Shown piece after piece: positions 55,141 through 62,162 of a stretch of 64,000 bases of DNA. How positions within the stretch are numbered: the first letter of the stretch is position 1; every line of letters starts with the position of its first letter. The stretch covers positions 310,001 to 374,000 of the forward strand of contig CALSUJ010000001.1 of assembly GCA_943789505.1 (NCBI GenBank). Reading direction: 5' to 3'. The notes under the pieces were generated by a model. It was not told the DNA's origin, made no database searches, and saw only the letters and a program-made list of their open reading frames with translations. The DNA comes from an uncultured Flavobacteriales bacterium (GTDB lineage: Bacteria > Bacteroidota > Bacteroidia > Flavobacteriales > BACL11). The translations under genes and the position numbers were made by a program.

Positions 55141-56619
55141 CTATTTATATGAAATTCTTGGGTCAACCACTGCATAGAGTAAATCAGCAACCAAGTAACC
55201 GACCATTGTTAAAAATCCGGATAAAGTAAATACTGTAATAATCATAGGATAATCGTAATTAAGTATGGAATTAAGTACTTCAACTCCCATTCCTGGAATA
55301 GAGAAAATTACCTCAATAATAATACTACCTCCTATAGCCATTGGAAATATTGCTGCAAAAACAGTAATTACAGGTAATAATGAATTTCTAAGTGCATGCT
55401 TTAGAATTACCTTTCCTTCTCCTAAGCCTTTAGCTCTAGCGGTACGTATATAATCTTGCGATACAACATCAATCATTCCTACTCTCATAATTCTACTTAA
55501 AAAGGCAAATGAACCGTAAGTATAAGTAATGATTGGTAAAATTAAAAAAGGCATTCTGTGTTTTAGTTTCATCCATAAGTTCCAATTAGGGTCAAAAATT
55601 GTAGGGTCTTGAATTCCAGAAACTGGGAACCAGCTCAAATTATCAGGATTAGCAAATTGTAATAATAATAATGTAGCAACAAAGAAAGATGGCATAGAAT
55701 ATAAGACAAATAATACTAAAGACATGCCTTTGTCTGCTGCTGAATCTTTTTTGTAAGCTGAATAAATACCAATTGGGATACTAATCAAATAAGCTAAGAA
55801 AATTGAGATAAGAGATAAGGAAAATGATATCCCAACTTTCTGCCAAATTTTAGATTCTATAGGTTGGCTATCAATATAAGAAATTCCAAAATCACCTCTT
55901 AGTAATCCTTTTCTATCTTTTCCATTCCCTAAAAGCCATAAGTGATATTGATTTTTCCCACCATACCAACTAATAGTAGGAATATAAGTTTTCCATCTTG
56001 TTGCATTTTTGAAGAGGCCTTCTCTTGATTGTTGTACATTAAATAATGGATTTTTTAAATCGGATAAAAAAACATGATTTTGGAGTAAACTATTCATTTT
56101 CTCAAACTTCAATGGTATTATTGTTTTGTCTGAGGTTTCAAGTAAACTCCCAATTTCAAAACCAAATTGATTGGCTGCCTCATTCACTATATTTAAGGAT
56201 AATGAAGAATCATTCGCTACAATTTTTTTTGCGTCAATTTTCTGATGTGCTTTTTGTAAATTAAGTAAACTTGAGTAATAATCTGATACAGCTCTCCAAT
56301 TTCCACTTTGATGTGTAAGCGCTTCAAGGTTAGCTTTGTGGTATTTATCTTGCACTTTATAGAGTGTGTCAGAAGCTGCTAAATCAGTAATGCTAAAATA
56401 AAAAATAGGTAAATCTAACCCAAGCTTTTTTCTTAGTTCTTGTTTTATTTTTTTTGATGCCCCTGATTGTTGTTCAGCAGAACCTTCACTTCCTGCTGCT
56501 TTGGATAGACGTTCCACAGGATCACCTGGAGCATTAATGCTAATCACAAAAGATAATAGAGAAATAGCTATCAGCATAGGAATAAAGGTTAATATTCTTT
56601 TAAGTGCGTATTTGAACAT
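55141..56619 (-). CDS. Oligopeptide ABC transporter permease (OppB-like)
   Basis: 492 aa. The N-terminus FKYALKRILTFIPMLIAISL is typical of OppB/DppB, and the EAA loop is TARAKGLGEGKVILKHALRN. A ~200-residue extracytoplasmic insertion (about 50-250) separates helix 1 from the core, which makes it longer than E. coli OppB (306). It ends VDPRISYK. It lies 15 nt after the binding-protein gene and 4 nt before oppC. Confidence 0.9.
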   Translation of the reverse strand: MFKYALKRILTFIPMLIAISLLSFVISINAPGDPVERLSKAAGSEGSAEQQSGASKKIKQELRKKLGLDLPIFYFSITDLAASDTLYKVQDKYHKANLEALTHQSGNWRAVSDYYSSLLNLQKAHQKIDAKKIVANDSSLSLNIVNEAANQFGFEIGSLLETSDKTIIPLKFEKMNSLLQNHVFLSDLKNPLFNVQQSREGLFKNATRWKTYIPTISWYGGKNQYHLWLLGNGKDRKGLLRGDFGISYIDSQPIESKIWQKVGISFSLSLISIFLAYLISIPIGIYSAYKKDSAADKGMSLVLFVLYSMPSFFVATLLLLQFANPDNLSWFPVSGIQDPTIFDPNWNLWMKLKHRMPFLILPIITYTYGSFAFLSRIMRVGMIDVVSQDYIRTARAKGLGEGKVILKHALRNSLLPVITVFAAIFPMAIGGSIIIEVIFSIPGMGVEVLNSILNYDYPMIITVFTLSGFLTMVGYLVADLLYAVVDPRISYK

Positions 56620-56634
56620 AGTTGTTTGTTTATT

Positions 56635-58401
56635 TTATTGCCCGTCAGTTGTTGTTAAATTTTTTGAAGAAAAAGCAGTTTTTAATTCTAGGTTTTGAAT
56701 CATTACACCTGGCTTTTCATAATACATTCCTCTATTGTTGAATCTTTTGTGTATTGCGAATTTCCTCTTTGTTGCATAAAGAAAAACATAAGGTTGGTCT
56801 TCATATACTTTAGCTTGTAATTTAAGAAGGGCATTGTTATGCTTCTCCTTATCAAGAGTAAGGTTTGCTTGCTCAATTAAAGCATCACTCTCAGCATCAC
56901 CAAACCCACAGAAGTTAGATCCTTTTGTCACCCATGATGAGGTATGCCATAATTGCATAGGATTTGAGTATGAAGCGCTTCCTCCCCAACCACCCATCAT
57001 GCCATCAAAGTTATGGTCCATAGCATTTTTATAAAACAGTGTAAAGTCCATAGGAGTAGGTTCAGCAACAACTCCAGCCTTGTAAATACTTTCTTTTATC
57101 ATTAATACAATTTCCTTTGATATTGGTGAACTCATATAGCTTAATTTAAAAGAGAATGGAGTTTTAGTACCATTAATCATTTTATCACGAATATTATCTC
57201 CATCAGTATCTATCCATCCTGCTTCAGTTAGTAATTCTTTTGCTTTTTCAATATCTAAAGGAATTAATTTTAAAGTATCATTATATGTGCTTTTAAGTGG
57301 GGAAATTAATGAAGCTTGTCTACTTCCTTTTCCATGCATCATTACTTCAATAATTTCATCAATTGGAATAAGATAAGCCATAGCTCTTCTTACTTTTTGA
57401 TCAACAAAAAATGGTTTTTGTTTTATTCCATCTGGTTTCATGTTTAATCCCATATAACTAAATGAATATTGATCTAAAAAGTCAGAATCGTAATTGTCAT
57501 TAAAATACTCTCTTTCTTGTAATTTCATTAGTTTGACAGTGCCAATTCTAGTTGTTACGTCAATTTCTTGATTTTTAAGAGCAAGATAAGAAGATGCATC
57601 CTCTGTAATAATTTTAAAAATTATTTTTTCAGGATATGCTTTGTTATATATTGAACTGTCCTTAGCTCCCCACCAATTTTCTTTCCTTTCTATAGTGATG
57701 TACTGGCTTGCTTCCCATTGAGTAACTTGATATGCGCCAAGTCCAGTTAAAAGATTGGGTTTGTAACTATTATCTGCATTATTGTATTTGTTAAACCATT
57801 CTTGCAATACTTCAGTTTCATTGAAATTTTCTGATAATAAATTTTCAAAAGTAACATTGTCTAATACTCTTTTAGGGTCCCACAAACTTTTTTGTTGAAT
57901 AAATAATTCTGAAAAAATAAATTTATTATCCCAATGAATATTTTGTGCATGCATTATGAATTTCATAGGATTGTTTGGGTCCAGTTCAATACTTTTAATT
58001 ACAGTAGTATAATTGCTTCTTATTTGCGCGTTATTTGTAAGCGGGCAAAGCATTAATTTTACTGAGAATGCAACATCTTTAGCATTTAGTTCTGTTCCAT
58101 CATCCCATAGTACTCCTCTTTTGATTTCATATTCAAACGATAAATTATCTTCAGAAGCAGTAGGCATATTTTTAACTAGTGAAGGAATATAATCTAAGCT
58201 ATTAATATCTAATTTTATGAGTGTCTTTTGAGTGTAGTTAAATATGTAACTTCTGATTGCAGAGTTATCATTAAAAGGATGCAATCCATCAGGTTGAATA
58301 GTTATGTGTGCAATTACTGTATTTTGTGAAAGGTCTCTTTTTTTAACACAAGAGGCTAATATTACTGATACAAAGAGGGTTATAAATAATTTTTTAATCA
58401 T
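56635..58401 (-). CDS. Oligopeptide ABC transporter substrate-binding lipoprotein
   Basis: 588 aa with a lipobox (ILASC, Cys18). It is an SBP_bac_5 family protein: IKRGVLWDDGTELNAKDVAFSV is the family signature, then LTGLGAYQVTQWEASQYITIE and RRAMAYLIPIDEIIEVMMHG. It binds peptides or similar solutes and presents them to the two permeases encoded just downstream. First gene of the opp operon, with a TATATTTG -7 box 20 nt upstream. Confidence 0.92.
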   Translation of the reverse strand: MIKKLFITLFVSVILASCVKKRDLSQNTVIAHITIQPDGLHPFNDNSAIRSYIFNYTQKTLIKLDINSLDYIPSLVKNMPTASEDNLSFEYEIKRGVLWDDGTELNAKDVAFSVKLMLCPLTNNAQIRSNYTTVIKSIELDPNNPMKFIMHAQNIHWDNKFIFSELFIQQKSLWDPKRVLDNVTFENLLSENFNETEVLQEWFNKYNNADNSYKPNLLTGLGAYQVTQWEASQYITIERKENWWGAKDSSIYNKAYPEKIIFKIITEDASSYLALKNQEIDVTTRIGTVKLMKLQEREYFNDNYDSDFLDQYSFSYMGLNMKPDGIKQKPFFVDQKVRRAMAYLIPIDEIIEVMMHGKGSRQASLISPLKSTYNDTLKLIPLDIEKAKELLTEAGWIDTDGDNIRDKMINGTKTPFSFKLSYMSSPISKEIVLMIKESIYKAGVVAEPTPMDFTLFYKNAMDHNFDGMMGGWGGSASYSNPMQLWHTSSWVTKGSNFCGFGDAESDALIEQANLTLDKEKHNNALLKLQAKVYEDQPYVFLYATKRKFAIHKRFNNRGMYYEKPGVMIQNLELKTAFSSKNLTTTDGQ

Positions 58402-58420
58402 AATTAAATTTAAAGATGTG

Positions 58421-58428
58421 CAAATATA
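58421..58428 (-). promoter_or_regulatory. -7 box TATATTTG for opp operon
   Basis: Perfect TAnnTTTG on the minus strand, 19 nt before the oppA-like start; no TTG at standard -33 spacing. Confidence 0.5.
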
Positions 58429-58493
58429 ACATTTGGCAAAAATAATAAGTGAAATAGCGCTAAAAATATTGTTTAAATAATTACTTAATAATA

Positions 58494-58524
58494 TTTGCTA
58501 TAAATATAGATTAGTATACATTTG
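58494..58524 (+). promoter_or_regulatory. Promoter TTTG-N19-TACATTTG for tRNA-Ser
   Basis: TTTG (58494-58497) and TACATTTG (58517-58524) are 19 nt apart. The tRNA begins 44 nt downstream of the box. Confidence 0.6.
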
Positions 58525-58568
58525 CAATCCAAAAAAAATAGTTCATTTAAGTTGTTTTGAAAAATATT

Positions 58569-58655
58569 GGAGAGGTGCCAGAGTGGCCGATCGGGGCTCC
58601 CTGCTAAGGAGTTGTGCCTTTACGGGTACCGGGGGTTCGAATCCCTTCCTCTCCG
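58569..58655 (+). tRNA. tRNA-Ser (GCU anticodon)
   Basis: 87 nt. Acceptor GGAGAGG pairs with CCTCTCC; the anticodon stem CTCC/GGAG encloses CTGCTAA with anticodon GCT at 58603-58605. A long variable arm, as in class II tRNAs, and a T loop GGTTCGAATCC follow. Reads AGC/AGU codons. Confidence 0.95.
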
Positions 58656-58678
58656 CAAAATAAAAAGTTAAATTTTTA

Positions 58679-58707
58679 TTTGTGGTTGTAAAAAAAGGAT
58701 ACTTTTG
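58679..58707 (+). promoter_or_regulatory. Promoter TTTG-N17-TACTTTTG for tRNA-Pro
   Basis: TTTG (58679-58682), 17-nt spacer, TACTTTTG (58700-58707); the tRNA starts 14 nt further. Confidence 0.65.
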
Positions 58708-58721
58708 CAGTCCAAATTTTT

Positions 58722-58796
58722 CGGGGTATAGCGTAGCCCGGTTATCGCGCCTGCTTTGGGAGCAGGAGGTCGCAGGTTCGAATCCTGCTACCCCGA
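58722..58796 (+). tRNA. tRNA-Pro (UGG anticodon)
   Basis: 75 nt. Acceptor CGGGGTA pairs with TACCCCG; anticodon stem CCTGC/GCAGG holds loop TTTGGGA with anticodon TGG at 58757-58759; T arm CAGGTTCGAATCCTG. A recombinase gene and foreign-looking DNA follow directly, so this is the likely integration site of the island. Confidence 0.96.
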
Positions 58797-58805
58797 CAAT
58801 TTTCC

Positions 58806-58830
58806 CCCCGAAAATCACCGATTTTCGGGG
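58806..58830. repeat. Perfect 11-bp inverted repeat downstream of tRNA-Pro
   Basis: CCCCGAAAATC and GATTTTCGGGG flank ACC. It may work as a processing or termination hairpin for the tRNA, but neither strand has a T-tract next to it. Confidence 0.75.
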
Positions 58831-58872
58831 TATCACACTGATTACCAAGCCTAAGAACATAAGATTTAGAAG

Positions 58873-58888
58873 TTATTTTATAAAATAA
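58873..58888. repeat. 16-bp palindrome, copy 1
   Basis: TTATTTTATAAAATAA, preceded by TAGAAG at 58867-58872. The second copy is at 60468-60483. Confidence 0.85.
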
Positions 58889-58936
58889 TTTTTTACCCCC
58901 TTTTATCAGATAAAGCCACCAAAAGAAATGTAAAAC

Positions 58937-58958
58937 GGTGCAAATTCTGGTGCAAATT
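58937..58958 (+). repeat. Direct repeat GGTGCAAATT x2
   Basis: Two identical 10-mers separated by CT, 166 nt upstream of the recombinase start. Confidence 0.8.
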
Positions 58959-59123
58959 TTGGGCGTAAAAATTTTCTTCTTTTTTTATGATCGAAAATTT
59001 CATCACTTTACATCCGTAAGTTCATATTTTTAAAAATATATTAAATTATATCTTTAAAGATAACTTATTGATAATCAATTTATTAAATGCATTTTGTATT
59101 GTATAATTTAATAAATTTGTAAG

Positions 59124-60318
59124 ATGAAAAAACAATTATTTGTAAGCTTTTTTGCAAGAAAAGCATTAACCAAGAAAACTGGGATGGTTCCTATATACTG
59201 TAGAGTGAGGTATAACGATACCACAGTCCAGTTTTACACCCAAATGGATGTACTCTATATAAATTGGGATTCCAAAAGAACACGCGTTAGAGGAAATAGT
59301 AAAAAAGCTCTTAATTTAGAGTTAGAAACTATACGTATTGATATAATTAAGAAATATGAATTGATTATATAAAACAAATACCATAATTACAGCAAAAACC
59401 ATTCTTGATTTTTATAAAAACAATACACTTATAATGAATAGTATTATAAATGTATTTAAACAACATAATGAAAATATGAAATCACTTATTAATATAGAAT
59501 TTAGTAAAGGATCATATAAAAATTATATAACGACAATAAAACATTTAAAAAATTATATAAAAAAAATATATAACGCTAATGATATTTCACTTACTCAAAT
59601 AAACTATAATTTTATATATAATTTTTCAAAGTTTATATTATTAAATACGAAATGCACGCATAATGGAATGATGAAACATATTCAGCGTTTTAAGAAGATA
59701 ACTAACTTTTGTATAAAGAACAATTATATAACAAAAGATCCTTTTGTGGGTTTTAAAATTTCATTTAAAAAAACGAATCGTGTTTATATAAATAAAGACG
59801 AATTATATATACTAAAAAATATAAAATTAAATAGCAGTTTAAATAAAGTGCGTGATATATTTTTATTTGCGTGTTATACAGGTCTTTCATATATAGATTT
59901 ATATAATTTAAATATAAAAAATATACAAAAAGGTAATGATGGCTTACAATGGATTTATATAAAAAGACATAAAACCGATATACCTTCAAATGTTCCTATT
60001 TTACCATATGCGTTATATATTTTAAATATATATAAAACACAAAATAATATAAATGGAATATTTCCAATGATAAGTAATCAAAAAACAAATAAATCATTAA
60101 AACAAATATCACATTTATGTAATTTTAATAAAAAATTAACTTTTCATAGTGCCAGGCATACGTTTGCAACAACAATTACATTAACAAATGGTGTTCCTAT
60201 AGAAACTGTTTCTAAAATGCTTGGACATAATAATATAAAAACTACTCAAATATATGCACAAGTTATAGAATCTAAAATAAGTTCGGATATGTTGAAATTA
60301 AGACAGAAATTTATATAA
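59124..60318 (+). pseudogene. Tyrosine recombinase (IntDOT-like integrase) broken by one frameshift
   Basis: Codons from 59124 to 59372 encode the arm-binding domain (QLFVSFFARKALTKKTGMVP, TQMDVLYINWDSKRTRV). The rest, from about 59365 to 60318 in another frame, encodes TIITAKTILDFYKNN, the SAM-like core-binding domain and the catalytic domain: IKRHKTDIPSNVPIL, FHSARHTFATT (His-x-x-Arg), MLGHNNIKTTQIYAQV (His and Tyr). The first catalytic Arg position reads CYTGLSYIDL (Ser), as known for IntDOT. The spliced protein would be near 400 aa, the normal size. An extra T near 59370 explains the break. AUA-rich codon use differs from upstream genes. Confidence 0.85.
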
Positions 60319-60331
60319 ATTTTATATAATT

Positions 60332-60400
60332 TGTTGAAGTTATATATAAATCTGTTGAAGTTATATATAAATTCTGTTGAAGTTATTTTATGATTTCAAC
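60332..60400 (+). repeat. Three direct repeats after recombinase, last one folding back
   Basis: Units TGTTGAAGTTATATATAAATC (60332-60352, 21 nt split as TGTTGAAGTTATATATAAAT plus C), 60353-60374, and TGTTGAAGTTAT... from 60375. The last unit ends TTCAAC, complementary to GTTGAA, so it can fold. The rest of the gap to 60575 is AT-rich with no gene. Confidence 0.8.
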
Positions 60401-60467
60401 TCAATTTAAAATATAGAAAAGCTATACGAGATATGATATTTGTTTATGTTTTAAATAATAGAAGTTA

Positions 60468-60483
60468 TTATTTTATAAAATAA
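60468..60483. repeat. 16-bp palindrome, copy 2
   Basis: TTATTTTATAAAATAA, preceded by TAGAAG and an extra TTA; identical palindrome to 58873-58888. The two copies flank the recombinase. Confidence 0.85.
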
Positions 60484-60575
60484 TTTAGGTTTTTCATATT
60501 ATATAATAGAAACTATAGGACTTTTGTTTGATTTTCAAAATTTCATTTAGTTAAAATTCAGATCAAAATCTTGAT

Positions 60576-61706
60576 TTAAGAGGAATAATTAAGATTTAGT
60601 TTCTTAATTTCTTCTTTAATCTCTTTTCTTAAGCTGGCTGGCTCAATTACTTTTAATTTGGAGCCAAAACTTAATATTTTACTTATTAATTCTCTTGATA
60701 AGATAGTGTCAGGATGAGTATATATATTATTTTGAACACTTTCATCAGGCCCGATAAATGTTTTAGTATTAAAATAAGTAATTTGATCTTCATGTAGCTC
60801 TAAAATTAATTTATGTCTTTCAGGGGTCTCCCAATTAGTTATTGAAACGCCAACAGTATGATCTAAAGCTTTAAGTATGTCTATAGATGGTTCTTTGTAT
60901 TCTTGTTTAGGTTGAATATCAATTTTAACGATTCTTTCAATTGGTAATGGGCTAATTTTGCTAATCCTATCTTTTTTTATAAAAACACTATCTTTCTCAA
61001 AAGCTTTTTCAATATATGTAATTAAGTACCATCTGTCATTTGATTCGGCTATTAGGTAAGGATGACATAGAACCTTTGATTGATTTTCATTAAAATCCTT
61101 GTATTCGATTTCAACAACATATCTTTTTTCAATAGCATTGCATAAAATAGACGTAAAACCTGGATCTCGAAAATTTTCATCTATATTAAAGACTTTTTTA
61201 GCTTCACTTCTAATAATTTTCTTGCCAGTCTCTATTTTTTCAATTCTATCTTTATAGGATCCATTTCTTTGCCTTTCAATTACTTCATATATTTCTTCTA
61301 ATTCATCAACATAGATGTTATTAATGCCTTCAATTTGATTCAGTCTTTCTAAAATTGGTAAAATCTTATCAATTACATGTAATGCAAGTTCATCATTAAA
61401 TAATGAGAAATCATCTTTTAAATATCTGAATCGTTTTTCTCCTGATGATGGATCTACTATTTCTTCAATAATATCAATTTTATCAGGATCGTATTTCTCT
61501 AATAAGTAATCTGGCCAGTCAACTCCATGTCTAATCCCTTCAGTTAAGCCGTTTTCATATCCTATCATCTTTCTGACAGTATCTCTTGATGAAACTTCTA
61601 ATTTTTCCATTATCTCTGACAATGTTGAAGGTATTCTTGATTGTAGAATTTCATCAAGTTTTTTAAGCCTATTTTCTTTATCGATTTTGTATTTTTTCTT
61701 AACCAT
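60576..61706 (-). CDS. WYL-domain transcriptional regulator
   Basis: 376 aa from the ATG at 61706; a TTG at 61718 lies in the -7 box. Residues ~10-90 look like a DNA-binding winged helix-turn-helix (STLSEIMEKLEVSSRDTVRK). Residues ~195-290 are the WYL domain (AIEKRYVVEIEYKDFNENQS, then HPYLIAESNDRWYLITYIEK, where the family's WYL reads WYL). A C-terminal WCX-like part (KLILELHEDQITYFNTKTF) ends the protein. WYL regulators often control defence systems and other mobile-element cargo. It is divergent from the cargo ORFs and probably represses both through the operators at 61724 and 61795. Confidence 0.88.
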   Translation of the reverse strand: MVKKKYKIDKENRLKKLDEILQSRIPSTLSEIMEKLEVSSRDTVRKMIGYENGLTEGIRHGVDWPDYLLEKYDPDKIDIIEEIVDPSSGEKRFRYLKDDFSLFNDELALHVIDKILPILERLNQIEGINNIYVDELEEIYEVIERQRNGSYKDRIEKIETGKKIIRSEAKKVFNIDENFRDPGFTSILCNAIEKRYVVEIEYKDFNENQSKVLCHPYLIAESNDRWYLITYIEKAFEKDSVFIKKDRISKISPLPIERIVKIDIQPKQEYKEPSIDILKALDHTVGVSITNWETPERHKLILELHEDQITYFNTKTFIGPDESVQNNIYTHPDTILSRELISKILSFGSKLKVIEPASLRKEIKEEIKKLNLNYSS

Positions 61707-61715
61707 AATTGTTTT

Positions 61716-61723
61716 CAAATATA
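61716..61723 (-). promoter_or_regulatory. -7 box TATATTTG for WYL regulator
   Basis: Perfect TAnnTTTG on the minus strand, 9 nt before the ATG. It touches the inverted repeat at 61724-61738, so a bound protein would block it. Confidence 0.55.
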
Positions 61724-61764
61724 GTCAAAAATGTTGACTACTTAGCATTTAATTTTGTCGCTGA
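61724..61764 (+). promoter_or_regulatory. 41-bp operator/promoter repeat, copy 1
   Basis: GTCAA-AAATG-TTGAC (61724-61738) is an inverted repeat. It is followed by a TAATTTTG -7 box (61750-61757) and GTCGCTGA. It matches copy 2 at 35 of 41 positions. Confidence 0.6.
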
Positions 61765-61794
61765 TTTTTAAATAAATAAAATGTAAAGTAAGTG

Positions 61795-61835
61795 GTCATA
61801 AAAGTTGACTGCTTAGTGCTTAATTTTGTCGCTGA
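61795..61835 (+). promoter_or_regulatory. 41-bp operator/promoter repeat, copy 2
   Basis: GTCATAAAAGTTGAC (61795-61809) is the equivalent inverted repeat; TAATTTTG is at 61821-61828 and GTCGCTGA at 61828-61835. The downstream ATG of the 35-aa ORF is at 61837. Copy distance is 71 nt. Confidence 0.6.
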
Positions 61836-61836
61836 A

Positions 61837-61944
61837 ATGAAAAAGGAGAAATATACAGGTTATATCGAAATGTTGATTGTGGATGAAATTCTATATAATC
61901 ACAGAATTTATTTTTATCAAATTAAAACAACTTATTATGCATAA
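61837..61944 (+). CDS. 35-aa ORF directly after tandem promoters
   Basis: Starts at the first ATG after copy 2 of the operator repeat and encodes KKEKYTGYIEMLIVDEILYN followed by HRIYFYQIKTTYYA. No signal, membrane helix or recognised domain. AAAAAGGAG follows the ATG rather than preceding it. It may be a leader peptide or chance ORF; position is its only support. Confidence 0.3.
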   Translation: MKKEKYTGYIEMLIVDEILYNHRIYFYQIKTTYYA

Positions 61945-62017
61945 TATTGACTTATATAAAATACTTGGATTCTCATTAAATGATCAGCAAAAAATTATAA
62001 TTTAGTAGCCTATTAAC

Positions 62018-62161
62018 ATGAAGTTTGATAATAAGAAAATTAAACGGAAAACAAGGAGAGATGAAGCTGTAGAAGTCTCTAAGCATGTAAATCTAAAAAC
62101 TATGGCATTTAAGAACAAAAAGAAATACATTAGAAAAAAGAAGCATAGAAATGAGAGGTAA
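62018..62161 (+). CDS. 47-aa highly basic small protein
   Basis: ATG at 62018; about 40% of residues are Lys or Arg (FDNKKIKRKTRRDEAVEVS, then FKNKKKYIRKKKHRNER). Its stop ends 1 nt before the ATG of the large ORF, an arrangement consistent with translational coupling. It could bind nucleic acid or neutralise the neighbouring protein; neither is shown. No family recognised. Confidence 0.5.
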   Translation: MKFDNKKIKRKTRRDEAVEVSKHVNLKTMAFKNKKKYIRKKKHRNER

Positions 62162-62162
62162 T

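Larger units (their letters stand above)
58797..59123. other. Non-coding left end of island between tRNA-Pro and recombinase
   Basis: No gene is supported. It holds a 25-nt hairpin (CCCCGAAAATC, ACC, GATTTTCGGGG at 58806-58830) without a following T-tract. It also has a TTATTTTATAAAATAA palindrome (58873-58888) repeated after the recombinase, and two GGTGCAAATT direct repeats at 58937-58946 and 58949-58958. The layout is that of an att site with recombinase binding sites. Confidence 0.5.

Noticed and set aside
58543-58860. Minus-strand open frame reading GVAGFEPATSCSQSRRDN
   Set aside because: It spans both tRNA genes; this peptide is a well-known false prediction from antisense tRNA sequence.
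58682-58888. Plus-strand open frame through tRNA-Pro
   Set aside because: Translation of the tRNA and its flank; no independent support.
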